From positions 56,572,547 through 56,636,546 of the forward strand of contig CM060194.1 of NCBI GenBank assembly GCA_030549335.1: a stretch of DNA of 64,000 nt, in the 5' to 3' direction. This document shows positions 13,449-24,923 of the stretch, in pieces. The notes beneath the pieces are model-generated. The model searched no databases. It was not told where the DNA came from and saw nothing but the letters and a program-made list of their open reading frames with translations. This DNA is from Pontederia crassipes (Eukaryota > Streptophyta > Magnoliopsida > Commelinales > Pontederiaceae). The translations under genes and the position numbers were made by a program. Position 1 is the first letter of the stretch; each line of letters begins with the position of its first letter.

Positions 13449-13460
13449 TGGTATCAGAGC
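13449..13460 (+). other. initiator-Met tRNA primer binding site
   Basis: TGGTATCAGAGC, the standard plant LTR-element primer site. A decayed duplicate follows the second LTR at 17367-17378, and a further TGGTATCAGAGC lies near 17400. Confidence 0.85.
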
Positions 13461-13849
13461 TAAGTGCTATGACTGCAGAGCTAAGTTCTTGAAACTTAGA
13501 TCGTGATATTCGAGTCAAGTTCGTGAGACAATTTTAGGAGAAGAGGGACTTTTGACAAGGAGCCATACTACGGAGGCCGGAGCGGCCACCGGTGAAAGCA
13601 GTCCGGGCGCGAGTATGGTGGCCACAGGAAGTGATGACAAATTGTAGGCAGACACAGCGAGGGAGGAAGGCGAACGTCTTGCAGGAGGTCCATTGAGCCG
13701 GCGGGCTCCCATGGAGAGGCAAGTCGAGACATTGGGGCAAAAGCCCCACGACATGGACGCGACAATCCTTGGCCTAGAGGCAATGGTAGGCCAGCATGGT
13801 CTTGCGCTGGAGGAGGGCGTGACCGTGTTGCAAGAGATGGAGGTATGAC

Positions 13850-15300
13850 TTCGAGCCATGGAGACGAAGGTGAAGGTGATGGAGGCCAAACTCCTATTGA
13901 TGAAGCGGCGGTTCCTAGATGCGGGCGGACTGCCGACGCGCTCGTCGATCCCCAAGTTTACGAGTCCAGAACCCCGTAAATATGATGGCATCCATGAGAC
14001 GATGGCCATCGACAACTTCCTCTGGTGCTTGGAGAAAGACTTCAAGACCAACAAGATCGTGGTCGAGAAGGACTATATCGATATGGCCGTTCGATACTTG
14101 GCAGACGACGCACTCCTCTGATGGTGGTGCATGGAGGAGGAGATAGTAACGGTCACAATCGTCATGGGCACATGGGCCGACTTCAAGAAAAAATTGAAGA
14201 AGCAGAAGCAGTTCTACCCTGACAACACCTAGGAGGTTTCCATGATGAAGTTGACGTCGCTATGTCAAACGGACTCGATGAAGGACTACATCGAGCGATT
14301 CCAGCCGATCATGTTGGAAATGCCAGGGACCATGGAGGAGTCCACCTGGCTATTCTTTTTTCTGAGAGGCCTCAAGCCTAGGGTGGCTCAAGAGGTGAAG
14401 AGGGAAAAAGTTACGACCATGAATGAAGCTCTAGTCGCGGCTGAAGCACTGGTGGAGTTCTCAGCCAACCGTGATCTCGACGTGGCGGCCAAGGACAAAA
14501 GTAAGGCGGACGAGAAAGGACACCCCACCGTAAAGAAGACTGACAAGAAAAGAGGTGATAAGAAGGTGGCGGCTTCGACTAAAGGAGACGTGAAGAAGAT
14601 CGTACGATGCTATGTCTGCGGAGGGCTGCACTACGCGAGAGAGTGCGACAAGAAGATGAGCCCGGCGGAGGGACCGCACACATGGGTTCCATTATGGTCT
14701 TATCGGCCATGGCGGCGACACTCCCCACCAGGGACACGAGGAAGGCTACAAAGGGCCTGGTGTTCACTAAGGTCATAGTGAGCGGCTACATTGTGACAGC
14801 CCTGATTGACACATGGGCGATACACAACTTCTTGGCGGCTCAAGAGGCGGCATGCCTAGACGTCTCATATGTCAAGGAGCCGGACTCATGAAGGCAGTTA
14901 ACACTGCATCCCAACCCATCCTCGACATGGCCAAGTATGTTTCAGTACGCATCAGAACTTGGGAAGGCACCCTTAACCTTACGATCGTCAAGTTGGGTGA
15001 CCACCGTCTCGTCCTAGGCATGGACTTCATCGACACCTTTGAGAAGGTACCGCTGACCCGAGAAGATATTTGGTTAGTGTTTCAGGGAGAAAGACATGAA
15101 GTACCGACGACTAAGGCCATACCCAAGTCATGTACATTGGCGACAATCTCAGTGGAGGAGAGTCTTGTGCAAGACTCAGCAGCCGAGTCGACCGAAGAGA
15201 AGGTTTCCCAAGAGTATCGAAAACATGAAATTACTCATTCGAGTGTTGAGACTCGAAGGATGGGTTCCAACCATTCGCTCTTGTGAAGCGAAGGAGCGTT
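13850..15300 (+). pseudogene. gag and protease remnants of the gypsy fossil
   Basis: Three blocks are recognisable. A gag core region (about 13858-14121) has the KFTSPEPRKYDG and NFLWCLEKDFK phrases of plant gypsy gag. A gag C-terminal block (about 14242-14680) contains a zinc knuckle, CYVCGGLHYARECDKK. A protease-like block (about 14780-15110) has the flap-side phrase LVLGMDFI. It is broken, with a handful of breaks. No polymerase follows: from 15300 to 16298 nothing typical of pol is seen. Confidence 0.7.
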
Positions 15301-15412
15301 TGCCATAGAAGTGGCACGGTCGCAGAAGAGAATCCATGGTTGGCTAGTGTTCATGGAGGAAGAGATGGTGCAGCAGTGCTCCTACATCGAGGAGAACATC
15401 TAGAAGAGTAAG

Positions 15413-15685
15413 TTGACATGGGACGAGCCTGATGCAAGCTTGACGACCTTGCATGACGTGAAAGTCAGTGCTTGGGATGGAAGAGGATGGAAGCGCTTGC
15501 GACAAGGTCTCAAGTGTTGGGCGTGTGGAGGTTCCCATCTCAAATGCGACTGCCTGAATGACCCAAGTGAGAGACCCGACTTTGGAGACTCAAGACGTTG
15601 GCCCAGTGACGAAGTGGCCAAGTTGAAGGGACTCCTCTGGTCGGACCCGGCTTGGGAGGATCCAGCAACGAATCCTTTCCCTTGA
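15413..15685 (+). other. second zinc-knuckle-like stretch in the gypsy interior
   Basis: The frame contains CWACGGSHLKCDC, the same C-X2-C-X3-H-X4-C spacing as the gag knuckle at 14600, but lies downstream of the protease-like block where pol would normally begin. It may be a duplicated gag tail or chance. It belongs to the fossil element and is not a host gene. Confidence 0.35.
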
Positions 15686-16298
15686 GGCCCCGACCATAGG
15701 CAAGGTGGACGAGGCCAGAAGCGGTTGCCCCGAGATTGGAGACATCAGCGGATGGTCTTCAACTGAAGTTGGCAGCAGGAAGCATGAAGGAACTTCCTAG
15801 CGGTCGAGAAGGACTGTCTCAACACAAGGAGCTTGGCCACATTGGCTCAGCCCGGACGAGGACGAGCAGGCCCTATTCTCGCAATGAGCGGACTGCGTAG
15901 AAAGTTTTGGGACAATGGCGAGAGACCACACCCCAAGGCATGTGGCGGAAGAAAAGTTTATGAGCCGAAGGACTCGTTCAAGTTGGAACGTGATCAAGCC
16001 TAGTCGAGTAGTGAGGTGGATGCAGTTCACTACTTGGCGCAGCCTGGAGGAGGCCGAGATGTCCGCCAAAATTCGAGCAGGAAGGCTCCGGGACATGATA
16101 CACAGATCTGTCCTAGGGCGTGAGCAAGGAGGCGATGCCCCACATGGTTCACAGAATGATGACCGATGGTGACAATGACTAGCATGACACCTTGGGATAG
16201 CAATATGACACGAAGAGGAGATATTCGAGTAGGGACAAGAGTGGTCAAAAGACGACCACACCAGAAGACCAGGATGGCAATGGCTTGGGTGGGGAGGG

Positions 16299-17362
16299 TG
16301 TCACACCCCATTTTCCTGCCACGTCCCACGACGGGATTGGGACATAGCGGCTTGCAGGCGGCGCCCACTTTGATAGAATGCCCACTTGGGTAGAATGCCC
16401 ACTTTGGCAGCGCAGGAATGTGCATGCGGCACATTCTCTGCCCACTTTCACAGAACGCCCAGGTTGGCAGCAATAGCAGGCGCGATGCACACTTTGACAG
16501 CAGAAGGGTGATTCCGTCCCAAGAGAAATCGGCCTGTCCCAAAGTGCTTACAAGGATGGCAAGTGTCAAGAAGGACAACTGGTCATGAGTGATTGTTGGT
16601 GGTTACTCACTGGACGAAGATGGCGGCTAGAAGGATATGATGTAGGTGCATCATATTAGCCAAAGATTATGGAGGATCCTTGGAAGATCTAGCCAGTCAC
16701 TTAGCTCCATGAAATTAGAAGTGATCAGGAGAATCATTCCAGCCAAGATCCTAAAGAGAAGGTCAGGGGAGATCTTGAGAAAATCATGGATGATCAAGAG
16801 GATCATCCCATCCAAGATCTTGAAGATCATGGGAAATCTTAAGAAGATCATGGATGATCAGGAGGATCATTCTAGGCGGATCCTGAAGAGAAGATCAAGG
16901 AAGATATTGAGGAAATCAGGAGAGGATCATGAGGAGGAGATCTTAACGCCAAAGAGGGGGGTTTTGCTACAATTATGGAGTCGAGAAGGATCCTATGATA
17001 TTGGAATCAAGGATGAAGATCCCACGATATTAGCCAGGAGAATCGAGAAGGAGGATTCCACGATATCAATTGGAGAATCAAGAGGATCCCAAGGAGATCG
17101 GCCAAATCAAGGAGGGAATCAAGATTGTAACCATCACATTCTCGTATAAATAGACCAGCCATGTAAAGCATTCGAGAGAAGTAAAAAAACGTCTAATATA
17201 CAAGCTTCCCCCCTCCGCCCACATCCGAGTACTTCCCTTGTGCATTGTTTCCTTTAAAATTTCCACTGTGCAAGTGTCCGATCAGGCTGTTTGGCACCCT
17301 CAAGTAGGAAGGTTCCAAGGCCGGCACGACTAAGTTCTAGAGAAGAGCTTTAGTCCGTGATA
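16299..17362 (+). repeat. second LTR of the gag-protease gypsy fossil
   Basis: Begins TGTCACACCCC. Collinear with 12344-13444, with scattered substitutions and a few small length differences. It is followed by primer-site and leader sequence instead of the flanking CACTA DNA. Confidence 0.8.
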
Positions 17363-17516
17363 GTTGTGATATCAGAGCCAAGTTCTTGAAGCTCTTATTG
17401 TGGTATCAGAGCTAAGTTCTCGAAACTTAAATCATGATATTCGAGCCAAGTTCATGAGACAAGTCTGGAGAAGGAGAGAGACCTTGGACAAGGAGCCGTA
17501 CCGCGGATGCGTTTGC

Positions 17517-17849
17517 CCGTGGCTAATCCGACAATAGGTGGGCCTAATTTTTTTATATTTTAAATAAATTTTTCGATGGATGAACCCATCGAAAAAGTTA
17601 GGGGTTTCGACGGGAGTCTTCCTGTCGGAGATTCTGATGGGTAGCTCCTGGCGAAACCTCCCATGGCCATTTCCCATCGGAAATATCAGTCGGAACTACC
17701 GACGATTATCACCGTCGAAAGTTCCGACAAATCAATATTTTTTGTCAAAAAATATCTAGGATGAGAAAATTTTTAGTGGTTTTTTCGATGAATTTTTTTG
17801 GAGTTTGCGACGGATTCAACCATAAAAAAATTGATTATTTCTTGTAGTG
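17517..17849 (+). mobile_element. right end of the CACTA transposon
   Basis: Carries paired subterminal words in both orientations (CGACGG, CCGTCG, TTCCGACAAATC) and ends TTTCTTGTAGTG at 17849. The nested gypsy element separates it from its left half. Confidence 0.7.
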
Positions 17850-20817
17850 CAAAGATAGAAGAAAAAAATAGAGGATATAATTTTATAAGGCCAAAATGAT
17901 GGAAATAGTGCGCTTTCACTACTAGAACATCCCTAGGCATCTATTTTCATATTCTATGTCCATTCATTTAAATTTGGGAGAGAAAATATTTGAATTCACA
18001 CTCTTTAAAGAAAATTTGTGAAACTGTTTGAATGCCACTCTATCCAACCCAACGGCCGTCTATCTCAATGTTCCAACACGACTCATCATTTTTTAAAAAA
18101 TTATGAAGTGTGTTACAATTATGCTATTGAAGGCGCGCAACTGACCTCGATATCTTTTTGTCGTTACGGATCGACATCATTGATCTCTTGTCCAATTCAT
18201 CAGGGGGCATATTAAAAAAGAAAGTTAGGTAATTTTAAGAAGAGGTTAATCAAAATTAGAATTCAAAACAGTGCTGTAAAAACTTAAAATTAGAATTCAA
18301 AGTAGGTCAAATGTTTTTTTAAAATTTTTTTAAATGGTCAAAACTTAAAATAGATGAATCCTAACATCTGATCCTCTCTGCTCGTGTCGTTTTGACTTCG
18401 ATATATCAACTACAATCCGATGGCTTCAACGGATTTTGACGGTGGGTGAAGGATTTGACGAAATGACAACATTTTGATGATGATCGAGGTCATAAGCTTT
18501 CAACATTTCAGCTTGCCTCCTAAATCGAAAGTCGAATTAATATGATCGGTCATATATCATAACTTCTTTGATTGTGTCATGTGATTAAAAGTGCATTATC
18601 ATTAATAATATAAAAATATATGTATGCTAATTTTATTTATATATTATATTTCGATTCGACCATTTAGTTCTACCCGTCCGATTGGACCCGTCCATCAAAC
18701 TGGGTTGATGTCCGATTCGAGTTTTGTAGCATTAATTCAAAGGCCTTTTTGTTCAAGTGAGCGGATGAGAATTGACAAATAATGCCCAGAAATTAGAAAC
18801 ATTTTTTTTCATGCTAGGAGTAATTTCCTTCATTACTGTGGCTAAAATGTGCAGTCCAGCATTTTACACTTGTTTGATACATTAATTAAGAATGTAAATT
18901 ATTATAGTAAATGGTAAAATAATTCATAAATATAGTTATGTTATAAGCAACTTCTTGAAATGGAAAAATAAGTCCACGCAACGTCAAACATTTGTGTATG
19001 TAGATTGTACTTAAGACCTAATTTAACGTTTTAATTCGCTAGGTTCAATTATTTGAATTTAGGTTAATTTTGTTAATCATAAGAATATGTATACCAAATA
19101 TTAAGGTTTATATTATTTTGATCTCGATGTCTGGAAAGTGATGTTGTCGGTCTAATTTGCGCGACTCTAACGTAGTGGTGTTTATTATACCAGAAAACCC
19201 GACCCATTTTTTTCCGTTGGCCGACCCCATATGATACCGGGTAAGTTCGTTTGCGATGGTCCAAATCCGTCCAATAAGTTATCGGGCTCGGACGGATAAT
19301 AGGTCAAACACTATATTTCAGCCGTTTGCTCAATATCCAATAGTCCACATCTGTCCAATATTCGTCGATTAAGTAATAAATCGTCCGATAGGCCGACCAT
19401 TAATTATTAATAATATTAGCTAATAAACTTGTTTAATAATATTTACCTAATAATATAATATAAGTTATTTATCCATTATTAATTTGATTTGTTCTATTAT
19501 TAATGAAAAATAAAATAAACAAATGAGTAAAAAGAGAAGAAAATAAAGAAAATTATGAGAAAATTGAAGGAAAAAATAATGATAATTTGTTTTTATTTTA
19601 TTTTATTAATGTATCAAGAAAAGAATATAAAAAGTATTAAAAAAATAAATGTCAATTTTAAAATAAATGAAAATAATAAATTATTTAAAAAAATAATGAA
19701 CTTGTCAGGTTCATCCACTAGTCGATCTGTTTGTTAAGGCCTATTAACGTTAAAGCCTATTAGACCTTAACGGGTCAGATAAAGTTTATTAGGTGATTCG
19801 ATAATAATCTGCTATTAGGTAGTTCGATAATAATATGTTAAATTAATGGCCTTATCCGGCCGACATCAAAACCTAATTGATAGAAATTGATCCATTAAAC
19901 ACCATTACAATTATGTCCACTGTTCATAAATTGAAGGTCGGTTCATTTGTCCAACTAATTTAGTAAGATCGTTCCGCACCACGTACCCTATTAATGTTTA
20001 TATTGAATAAATATATTAAATATTGGATGGACGTTAAGAGACCAGAGTCTGGTGAAGGAGACCAGCAGCTTGTAGTCACAATGTCAACTAATACCGAAGA
20101 TAACCCTACCTAACTCAAACGTTAATCTGTTCTTCCAGCTCGCCAGAGTCAGGTATGCATAGCACCATATGAACCAGCTAAAAAATCCAGCCATGGACAT
20201 GGATTTAGCATCTTGCCAAATTTCAATGAATGCTTAAGGATTGCTGAAACAAGTCATGTGAAGAGAAGCATGACCACAAGGCTGCTGATCTCTAAAAAAA
20301 AAAAAAATAATAATAATAATAATACACGTTTTGATCTAAACTTCACTGGCTTTATGGAAGCAATGTTCACCTGATGTCAAATCCTACGTGGATTTTTCTT
20401 TTTCATTTAGATATTCAGAAATCTAATTAGTTTTGATTAATTCAATTTGAGGTGGGAGCCAATGTCTCTTTCGGAGTTCGATTATACGATCTGAATTTGC
20501 CGGGTCCAAAACTACTTAAAATCAATCATTGATTTCTTGACATATTTGTATAAAAAGATGCAACTTAATTGGTTATGTGTAAAAAAAAACTGGAGAAAGC
20601 AAGTGGATCACGGGAAGTAGTAAGAAAAAAATTCAGAAAAATTCCGTATTCGTAAAGAAATTGAACGAGGGAAAACGAAGAAGAAACAACAATATTAAAA
20701 TATTACGTATGGCAGAGAGAAATGGTCCGTTCGTGACATAGTATATTTATTAATCATAATATAGCATACACGATATGTATGGATTAATAAATATATAAAA
20801 TATATTTATTTACATGC

Positions 20818-20856
<39 letters not shown>

Positions 20857-20862
20857 TTAATA
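17850..20862. other. AT-rich intergenic DNA with one possible hAT-like remnant
   Basis: No coding region recognised. Between about 19168 and 19908 the outer edges look inverted (GTAGTGGTGTTTATT on the left; GTAATGGTGTTTAAT on the minus strand of the right, each followed by a GGCCGAC/GTCGGCC word). This would fit an old hAT-like non-autonomous element without a clear target duplication. A short (TAA)n run lies at 20308-20322 and a (TA)11(GA)7 run at 20819-20855. Confidence 0.35.
20819..20855. repeat. (TA)n(GA)n compound microsatellite
   Basis: A TA run to 20840 followed directly by a GA run. It lies immediately left of the small GC-rich element at 20863. Confidence 0.9.
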
Positions 20863-21672
20863 GAGGTGTAACACCTAAAAACATTGTGTAATGCCTGATC
20901 TAATGGTTTAGATGAAATCGCCTGATCCGATCCAACCTTTGGGAACACCCTCTTCCCCACTCCTCCTCTTCTTCTGATCACATGTGCGCCGCCCACCAAT
21001 CGTTGACCTCCCCATCGGTGGCTGCCGATCCCTTGTGATCTTCCCCATCCGTCGACCATCGGTGACATTGTAACCTCCCATTAGGTTGCCGACGTTCGTA
21101 GGCCGGTGATTGCAAGATGTTGCTCGTAGGCTGGGACGATCTGAAAATTTCTCTCTCTCAATGATCGACTATTGACAGTAGGACGATGAACGTCGACGAC
21201 GTCATCTGGTGGGTGGCAATCATCTCTCGACCGATCGACAATCGGCGATGGGATTTGATTCGTTGAGGGTAGTGATCGCAGAGTTCGGGGGCAACGATCG
21301 GGGCAGTGATCACAGAGGTCAAGGGAAAGGATCGTCGGAGGGGGTTCATCAGATCGTCCGAGCACTCGCAAGGGCGTCGATCATTGGAGTGCTCGTAGAG
21401 GGGTCGGCGCTCGGCGCCCTAGCAGGGGTCGAGGGCGCCGACGACGATTGTAGGGCGCTGACGATCACAAGGGTCGGGGAGTCGACGATCGCAGGGTGCT
21501 GGCAATCGCAGGGTTCCGATCGGTGCTCGCAGGGTCAGGGGGATGTCGACGCTTGAGGTCAAGGAGGACACGGACGCTCAAGGTGGCAAACATTCGAGAA
21601 TCGGTCCATTGAATCGAACGGCTGAAATAGAAGTATTACACGGAGTTTCACCAAATGGGTGTTACACGCCCA
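20863..21672. mobile_element. 0.8-kb GC-rich element with imperfect terminal inverted repeats
   Basis: The left edge reads GAGGTGTAACACC and the right edge GGGTGTTACACGCC, which are imperfect inverted repeats, followed inside by related TGTGTAAT and ATTACACGG words. TTAA-like words flank both sides, and TA microsatellites lie just outside (20819-20840 and 21681-21698). The interior is rich in GATCG and CGACGA words and has no convincing gene. It is probably a non-autonomous DNA transposon of unknown family. Confidence 0.45.
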
Positions 21673-22924
21673 TTAAACTCATATATATATATATATATTG
21701 ATTGATTAACTAATCCTGGTAAATTAGCACCAGGAGGTAGCGGGGTCTCAGGATGACGCATTAGATTTCATTTCTCGGACTCTGGCCAGATGAACGGGTT
21801 GACGATAAATTTTATCAAATATTGTTCAACTTTGAGTATTTTCTAATGCTATTCTCAAATTTCACTTTATAACAAAATTATCTTTCATCTTTTAACTTAT
21901 TTCATAATTTTCTTTTTGACCTTTGATCGATGATTTTTTGGTCGTGTTGTTGATGTCACGATTGCGTGATGATTTTTTCTCTCCTTCACGCAATCGTCCG
22001 ACATGACAATATTAAAAAATAGTATTATAAAAATAAAAATGAAGCAATGCAGGAAAAGGAGGTCGCCTGCGCCGGTGAGCGCAATCATAGGTGGGGGAGG
22101 AGAGGGCGACCCCCGCTTTCTCTACGCCGACAATCTCGCCAAAAGGTCAGAGAAGAGGAGGGACCCCTTCTTCCCTTGCGAGGTCGCAGAGGAGACCCTC
22201 CCCTGCGCCGACGCAAAAATACATTGGACAAGGCTCCCGGAACGATAATAGAGTCGAGTCCCGGACTGCACCCCTTATAATATAATCAAGCTTCTTATTA
22301 CAATATGACATGGCTTGTTAATTAAAATAAGACGGGTCAACTAACGTCAAAGTAAACTAAACCTGGCCAAATCTGATTTATTGGGGTCTAAAATACGTCC
22401 TCGGAATATGAAAAATGGCGGTGAATACGATTCTATTTGACAAAGTTAGCAGTTGGATTAGAGTTAGAGTTTTGATTAGATGATAGTTATTTGATTAGAA
22501 TATAGTGGTTAGCTATTAGCGAATAGTGATTTATTTATAAAGTTAATAAAAAATATTTGCTAAACAATTGGTAGACATAGCGTTTAAAGCAGTGTTTTGT
22601 ATGAAAATGAAAAAAAATATACATAAGATATAATTTTGATTATTTTATACATATCATATCCATAATAATTAATTTATGATATTTTATTTTGAATAGTAAT
22701 ATTCTTAAAAATATTATTTTAATATAAAAATATTGATTATTTGAAAATAAAACTCTTATTGGGTTGTAAGTAAAGTTAAAGATTTGATATATTAAAATAA
22801 AAATATTATATGATGTTTAATAATTAAATATTTTTTTATTTTAAAAAATTAGGATATAATAAGAATATAATATGGAATGACTAACTCTATATTCTATATA
22901 ATAGTGGGTTCTCTCTCTAAACTT
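21673..22924. other. intergenic, with a hairpin and a short GC-rich block
   Basis: A hairpin lies at 21953-22004. A GC-rich stretch at 22050-22230 has short overlapping frames that match nothing. A 54-bp segment at 22288-22342 is about 83% identical, without gaps, to 48688-48742 in the tandem array. From 22,400 to 22,900 the sequence is very AT-rich. Confidence 0.4.
21953..22004. repeat. hairpin, inverted repeat of about 18 bp
   Basis: Arms ATGTCACGATTGCGTGA and TCACGCAATCGTCCGACAT pair with a small bulge around a loop of about 16 bases. It could be the remnant of a small inverted-repeat element. Confidence 0.7.
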
Positions 22925-23072
22925 TTTTGAGTGAGAAGCTCCGCTAGGGTTTCTTCGTGTGTGTCGGCGGCGCTCTCCTCCGGCTCCCTCTGTTCTCCAC
23001 AGTCTTCTTTTACTCTCCCGCCGCCTTCCCCCTCTCTCTCTTCCACTTTGCTAGCCATCATGGTCTAATCTG

Positions 23073-24840
23073 GTGGCCTTGTTCAGCGGCCAACTCTCAA
23101 TGGAGCCCCCTCCCTCCGTTGGAGGTGTCTCTGATCCTTTTCCTCCTCTCCCCTCCGTCGCGGCTCCTCCTCAGTCCCTCTCCAGCTCCGGCATCCTTCC
23201 TCTTCCTCCAACCTCTCAGCGGCTTCTCCGTCCTTGGAACTCTGTTGCCAAAGGATCTCGCCCTTCTCTACCGGCACGTATTTCTCCTCGACAGCTTCGG
23301 GAACTCAGTGCGGCGACCTCTGCGGAGGTGGTCATCCCGGCCGAGGATGTCTCACAGCTCTCCTCGCAGCTTAAGTCTTCACTCATCGGCCGTTTCATTG
23401 GCTCTGTGGCCGCCCTCTGGGAGGGCGTCCGGCCTCTCTAGGGCCCAGAGAACTCCTGTGTTATTTCCCCCCTTGGTAATTCTTTCTTTCTTTTCGCATT
23501 TGAATCTGACTCCTCTCGCTTGCAGGTCCTCACCGGTGGTCCCTGGCCACATGCTCCGGCTGGCTTCCATCTCTCCTTTCTTCCGTCTTGATGCAGCATC
23601 CTCCCTCGACTCACCTCTTTGGATACAACATCCGGGACTTCCTCTGGAGCTCCGAAACCTGCCTCGCTGAAGCGGATTGCGGCGGCCTTCGGTAATGTTC
23701 TCTGTGTTCAGGCACTCAGCTTTGTTGATTCACCTTGTGTTCGGGCATGCATTGAGGTAAATGTCTCCTCTCCCCTCCGTCAAGCTACTTGGATCTCTCT
23801 GCCTAATGGCGACAAGTTTCTCCAGTGTTTACGAGCATCTCCCCACATTTTGCTACCGGTGCGGTATTATTGGCACCGCCTGGAGGTCTGTCCCAAGGCG
23901 TCGGGGCGGGATTCGGTGGCGACATTGCTTTTCGGACTGTGGCTTCGGGCAGCGGAACCTTTCCGTCGCCAGCCTACGCGTCCAGTGCTGCCTGCCCCGG
24001 CCAGCCTTTCCATGGACCTCTTTCTCCCGGATGTTCCTCCTCTTTCGCCGGGTGCTCGCCACTTGGCTTGCAGCGTCTGACGGTCGGACGGGGCTCGCCT
24101 AACGGCTAGTAGCGCCGTTCCATCCGTTACACGGAGTCCAGTGCCCACGCCATATGCCACATCAGCAATCCGTGGGGTGTCCTCTGCTCAACCCTCGATG
24201 GTCGGATCAGATGGTCTGCCTCCGCAGGATCTTGCCACCTCAGCGATCCATGCTGTCTCCACCCCTGTGGATGGCCCGGATCCGCTTACGTTTTCCGCTA
24301 ACCTAGTTGTGTTTTCTCAAGATGTGTCAGGCCTTTCCATCGGTGATTGCCATCCTTCCGTGGATCGGCCTTACACGTTTCCTAAGCCGCTCTCCATATG
24401 GCCCGCCTCGGCTTAACATTTCCACTAACCACGATGTGCATGCTCGTTCTCCCCCGGACGATCCTAGCTGTACGCGTGTCCTAGGACTCCCCTCTCCTAC
24501 CCCTCCCCCTGGTTACTCCATCTCCCCTTGTATGCCCTAACCTTACCTATCTTCCTTCGCGTGCCCTCTCCGCCCCTCCGGTTTCTCTCCACCGCTGTCT
24601 CATCTCCCCCTTCTCTCTCGGATAACACTGCTATGCCTCACCTCCCCTCTGCTTCTCTCCCCCTAGATCCTGTCTGTCGGCTCCCCCACCGTCTCAGCTG
24701 GATGAGGACTTTTCTCTTGATGACCTGTAGGATCCTGATCTTGCCCCTCCCCCCAGATCGGAGCGAAAGAAGTCCAGAGTTCTCAAATCTTCCCCCCACC
24801 CCTCCTTGGCTCTCCGCCTTCGGCCCCGGCTAAGGGTAAA
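23073..24840 (+). pseudogene. LINE ORF1 (DUF4283 / zinc knuckle), broken
   Basis: The opening frame, about 23073-23441, ends with the phrase SSLIGRFIGSVA that begins DUF4283 domains of plant LINE ORF1. Further pieces in other frames follow: GHMLRLASISPFFRLDA and WIQHPGLPLELRN near 23540-23670, then LKRIAAAFGNVLCVQALS at 23650-23730, then YEHLPTFCYRCGIIG near 23825-23880, the first half of the CCHC knuckle. The changes of frame show at least three indels. The tail to 24840 is proline- and serine-rich, as is usual for the C-terminal part of this protein. ORF1 normally binds LINE RNA. Confidence 0.7.
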
Positions 24841-24923
24841 GGTAAGAAAAAGCCTTCAGTTCCTAGTACTAATATCTCTTCCGGTTCTCTTGTGCAGGGA
24901 GGGATGCTTAACCATGGTTACAT

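Larger units (their letters stand above)
12344..17516 (+). mobile_element. Ty3/gypsy gag-protease LTR element, fossil, LTR-interior-LTR-interior form
   Basis: LTRs of about 1.1 kb lie at 12344-13444 and 16299-17362 (TGCCACACCCC / TGTCACACCCC start). An initiator-Met primer site, TGGTATCAGAGC, lies at 13449-13460. The interior has gag-like and aspartic-protease-like remnants but no reverse transcriptase, RNase H or integrase. After the second LTR the primer-site region and leader recur (17363 to about 17516, matching 13445 to about 13570), so the element looks like part of a tandem or recombined copy. It sits inside a CACTA element. It is broken, with several breaks in the protein frames. The LTRs differ moderately, which suggests middle age. 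Confidence 0.8.
11524..17849 (+). mobile_element. degenerate CACTA transposon split by a gypsy element
   Basis: The right end, 17838-17849, reads TTTCTTGTAGTG, the canonical CACTA terminus, preceded by CGACGG/CCGTCG subterminal words. A decayed left end is proposed at 11524 (CTCTACAAGGAAAT). The left half has subterminal repeats, two copies of a roughly 155-bp AT-rich block (about 11690-11760 and 11845-11930) and a CT-rich leader (12180-12300) entering a short ATG-containing stretch at 12289. The interior from 12344 to about 17516 is a later LTR-element insertion. No CACTA transposase is present. The left boundary is uncertain. Confidence 0.55.

Noticed and set aside
19168-19908. hAT-like non-autonomous element
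   Set aside because: The edges are only faintly inverted and the flanking 8 bases do not match; kept only as a possibility in the intergenic entry.
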